From JADHTT01 sp964633845 (lineage in GTDB: Bacteria; Campylobacterota; Campylobacteria; Campylobacterales; Arcobacteraceae), in NCBI GenBank assembly GCA_964633845.1, contig CAZWLA010000032.1:1-15017 (forward strand): a DNA stretch of 15,017 bases, read 5' to 3'. Made by a program: the position numbers and the translations under genes. The notes below the pieces were generated by a model that was not told the origin of the DNA, ran no database searches, and was given only the letters and a program-made list of their open reading frames with translations. Positions 6,645 through 12,978 of this stretch are shown here, piece by piece. Within the stretch, counting starts at the first letter, position 1. Each line of letters starts with the position of its first letter.

Positions 6645-7151
6645 TTATTTTATTAAAATTGGAAAATATTTTGGAGACTTTTCTAAAAGCCTTTGATAAA
6701 TTTTTTCAAAATCAGTAGAAAATACTCTAGTATCCCCAATAGATGTAATAAAGTTTGTATCGCCTATCCATCTAGGTACTACATGAAAGTGTATATGTTC
6801 TGCAATTCCAGCACCACCTACTTGACCTAAATTCATTCCAAGATTAACCCCTTGAGCATTAATAGTATCTTTTAAAAGTTTAACACCATTTTGTGCTAGT
6901 TTTGTCATATGAGCCCAAACATCAGGATCTAAATCTTCTAACTTATCTGTATGTAAATGAGGTATCACCATAAAGTGGCCAGGTGAATAAGGATATTTAT
7001 TCATCACTATGAAACAATGCTCATCACGATATAGTACACCTAAAGCTTCAGAGTCTTCTGGATGATTTGTAATATGACAAAATACACAACCATCTATATT
7101 TTTTTGAGTACTTACATATTCACTTCGCCAAGGGCTGTAAAGTCTATCCAT
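6645..7151 (-). CDS. HIT family (histidine triad) nucleotide hydrolase/phosphorylase
   Basis: A 168-residue protein with the histidine triad AEHIHFHVVPRW (His119, His121, His123), the catalytic signature of HIT nucleotide-binding enzymes. The opening MDRLYSPWRSEYV and the CVFC pair (Cys22, Cys25) place it with the Ap4A phosphorylase-like/Fhit-type branch that cleaves dinucleoside polyphosphates or related nucleotides. The exact substrate is inferred, not seen. It follows murF by 11 bases. Its ribosome-binding site TTTAGGAGAG overlaps the murF TAG stop, and is complementary over 7 bases (AGGAGAG) to the loop of the candidate small RNA at 4880-4955. In Campylobacter a HIT gene is, as I recall, likewise near murF. 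Confidence 0.92.
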   Translation of the reverse strand: MDRLYSPWRSEYVSTQKNIDGCVFCHITNHPEDSEALGVLYRDEHCFIVMNKYPYSPGHFMVIPHLHTDKLEDLDPDVWAHMTKLAQNGVKLLKDTINAQGVNLGMNLGQVGGAGIAEHIHFHVVPRWIGDTNFITSIGDTRVFSTDFEKIYQRLLEKSPKYFPILIK

Positions 7152-7162
7152 TTTAAACTCTC

Positions 7163-8599
7163 CTAAATAAAATTTGGTGCATCATTTGCAAATAATATTA
7201 AATCACCAGCTTGTGTGTGCTTGGCTAGTGTATTTTCCATTTGAGCTTTATCATCAAGGATAATAATTTTGTCTTTATCAATATTATGTTCAAGTACTTC
7301 TTTATTTAAACTACCTGTAATAATCACAAGATCAAAGACTTTATTAATCTCTTTAGCTAATGTTGTATTTGCTTCTATTGTTGATTCTACAAGGCCTGGA
7401 GTGATAATAACTTTTCTTCCTGTATGTGTTGCACTAATTTTGATAGCTTCAAGCATCCCTTCTAAGTTTCCATTGAAACTATCATCAAGGATTATTTTTC
7501 CACCTGCTTCAATCTTTTGAAGTCTATTATCTACACTTTGTAAGCTTTTAAATGCTTCTTTGATTTGATTTAAATCCATTCCAATTTTATGTGCCATTAA
7601 AATTACAGCTGTTAGATTTATAGCATTAAATGAACCTAAAATAGGTGCTTCAAAAATTTCAGTATTTTTATCTATATCAATTGAAAACTTAATACCATTT
7701 AGATCTGATTGTAGTATTTGAAGATTATTTGGAAATTTTGTAATAGTATCATAATCTTTTATTGGGACAGAATCGTGTATAAATCCATGCTCTAATTTTG
7801 GTGATTGAAGTAGTTCCATTTTTGTATAGATGATATTGTCAAGAGTTTTAAAGTATTCTATATGTTGCTCTCCAACACTTCCTATAATTGCATATTGAGG
7901 CTCTAAAAAATTACTAATTGTTGCAATGTCTCCAGTCTTTCTTGCTCCTGCCTCAGCTATATAGATATCTATATTTTCTGGTAGATCAATATTTACATCT
8001 TTGATAAGTCCAGCTATTGTATTAACACTTCGTGGTGTCATATATGCTTTAAATTTTTTTGAAAGTACTTGATGTAAATAATTTTTGATTGATGTTTTTC
8101 CAAATGATGCTGTAATAGCGATAATCTTTAAATCTTTTTTCTTTTTTAGTTTCTCTTTTGCTTGTGCTTTAAATCTTTGTAAAAATATTAGTTCAAGTGC
8201 AGTTGAAATAGCATATGTGATTAAAAGAGGGATAATTACTCCTGCCTTTTCACAACTATTACTACTTAAACATAATGCTAAAACAGCTAGTGTTGTAAAT
8301 AGTAAGATAGCTAAAAATCTTTTAACTCTCATTGTAAATACAAGCTTTCTATCAAGTTTTTTATACCAATATAAAAATACTGGAATATGAAAAATATAAA
8401 AATATATTATAAAATTAGTAGTATCTAAAAAATAGTATAGAAAAAATGGAACTATAAAGTAAAATAGATGCCACTGCTTTTTATGATGTTTTGTTACGAC
8501 TCGTTCAATTTGGTAATTGTACCATTGTAGATTGGTAACAAGATACCATCCAAGAGTCATTGTCAATAAAAAAATTGTAAAAATATGAAAAAATTCCAA
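7163..8599 (-). CDS. murF: UDP-N-acetylmuramoyl-tripeptide--D-alanyl-D-alanine ligase, membrane-anchored type
   Basis: A 478-residue Mur ligase that adds D-Ala-D-Ala to UDP-MurNAc-tripeptide, completing the pentapeptide precursor; its substrate is made by Ddl in the same operon. Residues 1 to about 150 hold about five hydrophobic segments (roughly 5-24, 44-58, 61-79, 93-112 and 119-140) in place of the usual soluble N-terminal domain. The ligase part begins with ITASFGKTS (162-170; P-loop Lys168), then EAGARKTGDIA, SVGEQHIEYF, and DDSFNGN corresponding to the family's DSYNANP. The start is TTG at 8599, supported by AGAGGA 7 bases upstream; the next Met (residue 14) lies inside the first membrane segment. 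The stop TAG is part of the HIT ribosome-binding region. Confidence 0.9.
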   Translation of the reverse strand: MEFFHIFTIFLLTMTLGWYLVTNLQWYNYQIERVVTKHHKKQWHLFYFIVPFFLYYFLDTTNFIIYFYIFHIPVFLYWYKKLDRKLVFTMRVKRFLAILLFTTLAVLALCLSSNSCEKAGVIIPLLITYAISTALELIFLQRFKAQAKEKLKKKKDLKIIAITASFGKTSIKNYLHQVLSKKFKAYMTPRSVNTIAGLIKDVNIDLPENIDIYIAEAGARKTGDIATISNFLEPQYAIIGSVGEQHIEYFKTLDNIIYTKMELLQSPKLEHGFIHDSVPIKDYDTITKFPNNLQILQSDLNGIKFSIDIDKNTEIFEAPILGSFNAINLTAVILMAHKIGMDLNQIKEAFKSLQSVDNRLQKIEAGGKIILDDSFNGNLEGMLEAIKISATHTGRKVIITPGLVESTIEANTTLAKEINKVFDLVIITGSLNKEVLEHNIDKDKIIILDDKAQMENTLAKHTQAGDLILFANDAPNFI

Positions 8600-8651
8600 T
8601 AGCTTATCCTCTAGGTTAATAGTTAATAAGATTTTACCATTTACTTACTAA

Positions 8652-8993
8652 TTATTTAGAAAAATCTGTATCATAAATATATTTTGAAACTTCAATTGTA
8701 GTATCAAGAGGAAATGCAAGTTGAGGCATAAGATCATATTTTTTAATAGCATCACTCATAATAGATGTTTCTTCTTGTGGGTCATGTACCCATTTTGACA
8801 TATAGTCTACAAAATCTTCTTTTTTGGGAAATGCATCAAGATATCTTGATCGTATCTCATGTGCAGATGGAGCTGAGATTGATTTAGTTGGATGATGACA
8901 AGTGACACAATTACCTTGCCAAAGTATTGTACCCATTTCTATAGCATGTAGATTATAAATAATAGTTACTAAGATTATAGCTAGTCTAAACAT
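8652..8993 (-). CDS. Small periplasmic monoheme c-type cytochrome
   Basis: A 113-residue protein with an N-terminal signal peptide (about residues 1-17, ending LHA) and one heme c attachment site CVTCH (29-33) with His33 as axial ligand. Met89 in YDLMPQL is the probable second axial ligand. Mature length is about 96 residues, normal for class I cytochrome c. The first part, MGTILWQGNCVTCHHPTKS, with APSAHEIR shortly after, is typical of soluble electron carriers or heme domains of respiratory enzymes; the partner is unknown. It starts 5 bases after the hydrolase stop and is followed by a 52-base gap to murF, the longest gap in the operon, which holds the murF ribosome-binding site and no terminator. 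Its presence between cell-wall genes is unusual. Confidence 0.88.
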   Translation of the reverse strand: MFRLAIILVTIIYNLHAIEMGTILWQGNCVTCHHPTKSISAPSAHEIRSRYLDAFPKKEDFVDYMSKWVHDPQEETSIMSDAIKKYDLMPQLAFPLDTTIEVSKYIYDTDFSK

Positions 8994-8998
8994 CTTAC

Positions 8999-9718
8999 TT
9001 AATCTATATTTCTTAAAATATTTTGTTCAATATCATCACTATGTCGTAAGAAAAAGTAGTGATCATCATCATATGATTTAAATTTTGAATTTTCAATAAG
9101 AGAATGGATAAGTTTACCACTACTTAATGTCGTTGCAGTATCTGTGTCTCCCCAAAAAAGAAGTGCTTGACCTTTGTACTTTTTAAACTCTTCATTAAAC
9201 TCTTCATCAACTACATTTTTAAATGTTTCGTACATGTTTTCTGGCATCATATTTACATCGCCACTTCTAAGTAGTTTTGTAACTTTTGCTAGTCCAAACT
9301 TATTAAATATTTTTGCCATTTTAATACTTAAAAGTGTTTTAGCATTTTTCTCTTCAACTATACCAGCTGAACTTAATAATACTAGAGTAGGTGGATTTAA
9401 TAGTGTAGAGACCTTACCTCCAAAACTATGTCCAGCAATAATTGATGCTTGTGCATTAATCTCTTCTAAAAATAGCTTTACAATATTTGCATAGTCAAAA
9501 GTAGTAAGAGTTGTGTCATTTGAACTTTTTCCAAATCCTGGCATATCTACATATATATGTTTAAAATTTTTAAATTTTGTTTCAAAAGCCTGCTTCATAA
9601 TCTCTTTATTTGAACCCCATCCATGAAGAAATACAATTATTTCAACTTTACTTGGATTTATGATTTCATAGCTAATGTTGAAGTTATTATTTTTATATGA
9701 GATTTGTTTTAAGGCCAT
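8999..9718 (-). CDS. Alpha/beta hydrolase fold protein
   Basis: A 239-residue soluble hydrolase. Visible are the oxyanion-hole HGWG (32-35), DMPGFGKS (58-65), the nucleophile elbow AGHSFGG with Ser98, and the presumed acid and base Asp193 (FWGDTDT) and His220 (DDDH), giving a complete catalytic triad. A short helical cap with KMAKIFNKFGLAKVTKLLR lies between. The substrate cannot be inferred; small esters or amides are typical. A hydrolase between ddl and murF is, as I recall, also found in Campylobacter, which suggests a conserved association with envelope synthesis. The ATG lies 15 bases after the moeA stop and has no strong ribosome-binding site. Confidence 0.87.
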   Translation of the reverse strand: MALKQISYKNNNFNISYEIINPSKVEIIVFLHGWGSNKEIMKQAFETKFKNFKHIYVDMPGFGKSSNDTTLTTFDYANIVKLFLEEINAQASIIAGHSFGGKVSTLLNPPTLVLLSSAGIVEEKNAKTLLSIKMAKIFNKFGLAKVTKLLRSGDVNMMPENMYETFKNVVDEEFNEEFKKYKGQALLFWGDTDTATTLSSGKLIHSLIENSKFKSYDDDHYFFLRHSDDIEQNILRNID

Positions 9719-9733
9719 TGATTTTATACTTTG

Positions 9734-10936
9734 TTATACTCTAATCACTTCAACCGTATCACCAGCTTTAAGTGTTGCTGAGTCTTCTTTTTGATAAAGT
9801 AGGGCACAGTTATCTAGCATATTAGTTAATATTGCACTAGTTCCTGTCTTTTTACCATCAAAATTCACTTCATATGAGCCATTGTTATTTACTAAATTAC
9901 AAGCTGTAAATATTGTCTTAGGAGCTTTTTTAGCAAAGTTTTGTGTGATAGTAGCTTTAATGATTTCAAGCTCTTTATGACCACCTTTAAACTTATAAAT
10001 AAGTGGTAGTACATAAAGCATAAATGTTACTGTTGAACTATATGCAAATCCAGGAAGACCTATGATAAACTTCTCACCTTTTTGTGCAAAAAGTATATGT
10101 TGCCCTGGTTTAATATTTACACCTTGGAAAAGTACAGTAGCCTCAAGTTCGTCTTTGATTATATCTTTTACATAATCATAATCACCTACAGAAACACCAC
10201 CTGTCGTTACCACAATATCGGCATTTGATAAGGCATTTTTAAGAAGGTTTGTAATAGATTTTTTATCATCTTCTACTACACCCATTTGATGTACATCTGC
10301 GCCATTTTGTCTTGCTATTGCTTCAAGTGTAAGATGGTTTGAAGATCTTATTTGTGCTTTGTTTGTTTGCTCTTCACCAAGATCAAGTATTTCACTTCCT
10401 GTACTAGCAATTGCTACTTTTGGTTGACAATAAACACTAACTTGTGAGATGTTTAAACTAGCCATTACACCAATTTGTGCATATCCAATAGAAGATCCTT
10501 TTTTAATAAGTACTTCATCTTTTTGGTATGCTTCACCTACAGCTCGTGTAGCAAATCCAAATACTACACTTTCATTGATTATAATATAATTACCTTCTAC
10601 TGTTACATTTTCAATAGGGATAAGTGTATCGCTACCTTTTGGCATAAGTGAACCTGTAAATGTTTTGATACATACACCATCACTTACTTGAGACTCTATA
10701 TCAGATCCTGCGGGGTTTATATCTATGATTTTAATCTTTCCAGATTCTAAATCTTTATGTTGTACTGCATAACCATCCATTCCAGATGTTGGATATTCTG
10801 GTAAGTTGTGATCAGCGACTATATCAGTCGCTAAAATTCTACCAATAGAATTTGTGATAAAAAGCTTTTGTGTTGGTGTATTTGTGATATTTATATTGTT
10901 TAAAATCTCTAAAGATTGTTCATAGCTTATTTTCAT
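9734..10936 (-). CDS. moeA: Molybdopterin molybdenumtransferase MoeA
   Basis: A 400-residue enzyme that inserts molybdate into adenylated molybdopterin to form the molybdenum cofactor, needed for nitrate, formate or sulfur oxidoreductases. Domains in order: N-terminal with SGMDGYA (51-57), the MoaB/Mog-like domain with IASTGSEIL (176-184) and TTGGVSVGDYDYV (244-256), KPGQH (276-280), and LPGFAYSS (294-301); then a C-terminal beta domain ending GDTVEVIRV. The LPGFAYSS segment replaces the common LPGNPVSA of MoeA. The ATG overlaps the ddl TGA by 4 bases (ATGA), so the two are translationally coupled. No other molybdenum-cofactor gene is in the window. Confidence 0.96.
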   Translation of the reverse strand: MKISYEQSLEILNNINITNTPTQKLFITNSIGRILATDIVADHNLPEYPTSGMDGYAVQHKDLESGKIKIIDINPAGSDIESQVSDGVCIKTFTGSLMPKGSDTLIPIENVTVEGNYIIINESVVFGFATRAVGEAYQKDEVLIKKGSSIGYAQIGVMASLNISQVSVYCQPKVAIASTGSEILDLGEEQTNKAQIRSSNHLTLEAIARQNGADVHQMGVVEDDKKSITNLLKNALSNADIVVTTGGVSVGDYDYVKDIIKDELEATVLFQGVNIKPGQHILFAQKGEKFIIGLPGFAYSSTVTFMLYVLPLIYKFKGGHKELEIIKATITQNFAKKAPKTIFTACNLVNNNGSYEVNFDGKKTGTSAILTNMLDNCALLYQKEDSATLKAGDTVEVIRV

Positions 10937-11970
10937 GCTTTTCCTTTTGCTGATTGTATTTTATTTACATATGTGTAGTCTATTTTGATATTTTGTTGTT
11001 TTGGAAGATTATTAGCTAAATTATTAATAATTGTATTAAAGTCATCAAATAGATAGTTTGCCATAGATCCAGGGATTGTATTTATTTCATTAAGGTAAAC
11101 TTTATTGTCAATCACAAAGAAATCACATCTAATAAGTGAACCTTCAAACATAGTGTTATAAATAGTTTTGAAATTATTTTGTAAATCTTTTTGAAGTATT
11201 GAATTAATATTTGCTTCTAAAACTTGTTCAGTTCTATTAAAATCCATATATTTTTTGTCAAAGTCTAAAAATTCCTCTTTTTGAGGTTCTTCAACTATTG
11301 AAAATATAAACTCACCATCGATTTTTGTACCAGCTAGATTGTACTCTTTAATAGCTTCTATAAATGGTTCTATAATAATCTCATTATCAAATTCAAAAGC
11401 AACGTCAAGTGCATATTCTAGTTCATCTTCTGATTTTACTATAGAGACACCTATGCTAGATCCCAGTCTTGTAGGTTTAATAATTACAGGATAATTATCT
11501 ACTGTAATATCATCACCAAACTTATAGTGTTTAAAATCAATTGTTTTTACAGCAAGCTCATTTGCATACATCTTTGTAAGGTATTTGTTACAACTTACAC
11601 TACAAGCTTCTACGCGAGGTCCTATAAATGGTATATCAAAAAAGTTAAACATACCTGCTAGAACTCCATCTTCACCATCGCCACCATGTATAAGATTTAG
11701 TACTGTATCAAAGTCTAGTTTTTTAGATCCAAATAGTCCTGACTTGAAAAATCCACCTTTTGCAATAGTTAACTTATCACACTTCTTATATTCACCGCTA
11801 GAAAATAATTTTGATTTGATAGTATCAATAGGGATATGGTAAAACTCTCTATTTTGGTCACAGAAAATATATACAAGTTTATTTTTTAATACTTTTTTCA
11901 TAGCAATTGAGCTTACAATACTTATCTCATGTTCAAAACTTTTACTTCCAAATACAATTCCTAAAGTCAT
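10933..11970 (-). CDS. ddl: D-alanine--D-alanine ligase
   Basis: A 345-residue cytosolic ATP-grasp enzyme joining two D-alanines with ATP, supplying MurF downstream. Key features are GSKSFEHEIS with Glu14, HGGDGEDG (95-102), the ATP-binding IIKPTRLGSSIGV (163-175), a flexible loop region FLDFDKKYMDFN (234-245), RCDFFV and the Mg-binding EINTIPGS (294-301). All catalytic positions are intact and the length is normal for the Campylobacterota form. A ribosome-binding site AGGAT, overlapping the ruvA TAG stop, precedes the ATG with 11 bases between the genes. Ddl is the target of D-cycloserine in other bacteria. Confidence 0.96.
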   Translation of the reverse strand: MTLGIVFGSKSFEHEISIVSSIAMKKVLKNKLVYIFCDQNREFYHIPIDTIKSKLFSSGEYKKCDKLTIAKGGFFKSGLFGSKKLDFDTVLNLIHGGDGEDGVLAGMFNFFDIPFIGPRVEACSVSCNKYLTKMYANELAVKTIDFKHYKFGDDITVDNYPVIIKPTRLGSSIGVSIVKSEDELEYALDVAFEFDNEIIIEPFIEAIKEYNLAGTKIDGEFIFSIVEEPQKEEFLDFDKKYMDFNRTEQVLEANINSILQKDLQNNFKTIYNTMFEGSLIRCDFFVIDNKVYLNEINTIPGSMANYLFDDFNTIINNLANNLPKQQNIKIDYTYVNKIQSAKGKA

Positions 11971-11981
11971 ATATATTAATC

Positions 11982-12542
11982 CTACTTTTGTAATTTTTTT
12001 AAGGCTTCTTTTACAAGATCACCAGTTGTTGTACCATTACAGCCATTTAATGCTTTTGTAATAATATCTTTTTTAAATCCAAGCGATTCAAGTGCCATAG
12101 ATGCTTCATTTTTATTTCCAATTAAAGGGTTATTTGAAGTATCACCATCTACTACAAATCCACTAAGCTCAACTAAAATACGACTAGCACCTTTGGGACC
12201 AATTCCTGGAACTCTTTTTAACATATCTACACTTTTTTCTTCAACTATTTGTGCAAAAGTTGTAGGTGTAAAAGTACTACAAATAGCTAATGCTACTTTT
12301 GGTCCAACGCCATTTATTTTAATTACGGTATTAAAAAGTTTTTGTTCATTGATATCCATAAAACCATATAGTGATGATGATTCTTCTTTAATGATATGAG
12401 TTGTATTAATTTTGATTGTATCTGTAGAAATTGATGAGCTACAGTTAATTGAAGTGAATACTTCGTATATGATACCATTTACATTTATATGTAACAGTGT
12501 TGGTTCTTTTTTTTCAATTTTACCTTCTAAGCCAACTATCAT
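11982..12542 (-). CDS. ruvA: Holliday junction branch migration protein RuvA
   Basis: A 186-residue subunit of the RuvAB complex; it binds four-way DNA junctions as a tetramer and loads the RuvB helicase. Domain I is the OB fold (1 to about 62, opening MIVGLEGKIEKKEPT). Domain II carries two helix-hairpin-helix motifs, INGVGPKVAL (76-85) and VPGIGPKGASRI (111-122). Domain III is the C-terminal helical bundle ending EALKKLQK. I chose the ATG at 12542 because homologues begin MIVGL and AAAGGTGA sits 4 bases upstream; a TTG three bases earlier is also possible. It is the first gene of the nine-gene operon. Its leader contains a 16-bp perfect hairpin at 12567-12598. Confidence 0.96.
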   Translation of the reverse strand: MIVGLEGKIEKKEPTLLHINVNGIIYEVFTSINCSSSISTDTIKINTTHIIKEESSSLYGFMDINEQKLFNTVIKINGVGPKVALAICSTFTPTTFAQIVEEKSVDMLKRVPGIGPKGASRILVELSGFVVDGDTSNNPLIGNKNEASMALESLGFKKDIITKALNGCNGTTTGDLVKEALKKLQK

Positions 12543-12566
12543 CAAATCACCTTTAATTTTTTTATA

Positions 12567-12598
12567 AGGGCACCTCTACAAATTTGTAGAGGTGCCCT
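12567..12598 (-). promoter_or_regulatory. Perfect 32-base palindrome at the predicted 5' end of the ruvA operon RNA
   Basis: The arms AGGGCACCTCTACAAA (12567-12582) and TTTGTAGAGGTGCCCT (12583-12598) are exact reverse complements with no spacer, 16 bp in all. The element stands out by its GC content. No T-run follows on either strand (minus: TATAAAAAAATT), so it is not a standard terminator. The predicted transcription start coincides with its first base, placing a stable hairpin at the very 5' end of the operon RNA. It may be a stabilising leader hairpin, a protein-binding palindrome or a copy of a dispersed repeat. Confidence 0.6.
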
Positions 12599-12605
12599 GA
12601 AGGCG

Positions 12606-12611
12606 ATTATA
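12606..12611 (-). promoter_or_regulatory. -10 element for the ruvA operon
   Basis: TATAAT on the minus strand (12611-12606) is a perfect -10 hexamer. Standard spacing puts +1 at 12599-12598, where A at 12598 is the first base of the palindrome. No -35 hexamer is recognised; the upstream region is A/T-rich. The leader to the ruvA ATG would be about 56 bases. Confidence 0.55.
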
Positions 12612-12639
12612 CTCAAAAGTTACTTTATAATAAAATTCA

Positions 12640-12670
12640 AATTTAATTTAAGGAGAGAAAAAATTAAATT
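12640..12670 (-). repeat. A/T-only inverted repeat after the micro-protein gene
   Basis: AATTTAATTT (12640-12649) and AAATTAAATT (12661-12670) form a 10-bp stem with an 11-base loop, six bases downstream of the stop at 12677. On the minus strand the loop reads TTTCTCTCCTT, which again has a CTCTCC core like the loop at 4900-4910. It is too AT-rich to be a strong terminator but may mark the 3' end of the micro-protein transcript. Confidence 0.3.
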
Positions 12671-12676
12671 AATTAT

Positions 12677-12856
12677 TTATTTTTGAAGGTATTGAGTAGA
12701 TTTTGAATTTTTTGTATCATGAATCTCTATATATTTAGTAAATATTTTACTTTTTGAGTTTGATATATCATGAGCATCAATGTAATTTGTAGTAGTTGTT
12801 GCATTTGCTAATATAGTAGCACCGATAAACGTAATTGTTAATAAAGTTTTCTTCAT
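12677..12856 (-). CDS. Small secreted repeat protein of unknown function
   Basis: A 59-residue protein I do not recognise. Residues 1 to about 19 are a clear signal peptide (MKKTLLTITFIGATILANA) with an expected cut after ANA. The mature part of about 40 residues is mostly two tandem 17-residue units, starting YIDAHDISNSKS (25-36) and YIEIHDTKNSKS (42-53); Tyr, Ile, His-Asp and Asn-Ser-Lys-Ser are kept. It has no Cys. The start at 12856 is preferred to an in-frame one 13 codons upstream because AAGGA lies just before this ATG and the signal peptide begins here. It is a single-gene unit with its own FNR-type promoter, expected in the periplasm or outside the cell. Confidence 0.7.
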   Translation of the reverse strand: MKKTLLTITFIGATILANATTTTNYIDAHDISNSKSKIFTKYIEIHDTKNSKSTQYLQK

Positions 12857-12885
12857 TACTTGTCCTTTTTTGTTTAGATAATGGA

Positions 12886-12891
12886 AGTATA
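12886..12891 (-). promoter_or_regulatory. Extended -10 element of the micro-protein gene
   Basis: The minus strand reads TTTTGCTATACTTCC: TGC followed by TATACT (12891-12886) is an extended -10 element. The predicted +1 is A at 12879, giving a 22-base leader with the ribosome-binding site AAGGA. There is no -35 hexamer; at its place lies the FNR-type box, as in class II activated promoters. Confidence 0.6.
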
Positions 12892-12913
12892 GCAAAAGAG
12901 GATAAAAACAGTC

Positions 12914-12927
12914 TTGATTTAAATCAA
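12914..12927. promoter_or_regulatory. Perfect FNR/CRP-type operator TTGAT-N4-ATCAA
   Basis: TTGATTTAAATCAA is a 14-base perfect palindrome identical to the FNR/ANR/DNR consensus. Its centre (12920.5) is 41.5 bases upstream of the predicted start at 12879, the exact position for class II activation by CRP/FNR family proteins. It therefore probably activates the micro-protein gene at low oxygen or in response to nitrogen oxides. The regulator is not in the window. Confidence 0.65.
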
Positions 12928-12928
12928 T

Positions 12929-12953
12929 AAAGAGGATAAAATTTATCCTCTTT
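12929..12953 (-). terminator. 12-bp hairpin after truD
   Basis: AAAGAGGATAAA (12929-12940) and TTTATCCTCTTT (12942-12953) are perfect reverse complements around one base. The hairpin lies 26 bases beyond the truD stop and is followed on the minus strand by ATTGATTT, the end of which is the FNR box. It is the likely terminator of thiL-truD, although the U-run is imperfect. A direct copy of its 13-base arm AAAGAGGATAAAA also lies at 12895-12907. Confidence 0.6.
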
Positions 12954-12978
12954 GGTTTAAAGCTTAGAAATAAAGGGT

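Noticed and set aside
8085..8390. 101-codon plus-strand frame opposite murF
   Set aside because: Its Phe/Ser-rich translation comes from the Lys-rich linker and membrane region of murF on the other strand; no independent evidence.
9174..9494. 106-codon plus-strand frame opposite the alpha/beta hydrolase
   Set aside because: The hydrolase has a complete catalytic triad in the minus frame, so the plus frame is a shadow.
12857..12895. 13-codon N-terminal extension of the micro-protein (start at 12895)
   Set aside because: It would bury the signal peptide behind MLYFHYLNKKGQV, overlap the promoter -10 and lie upstream of the predicted transcription start at 12879.
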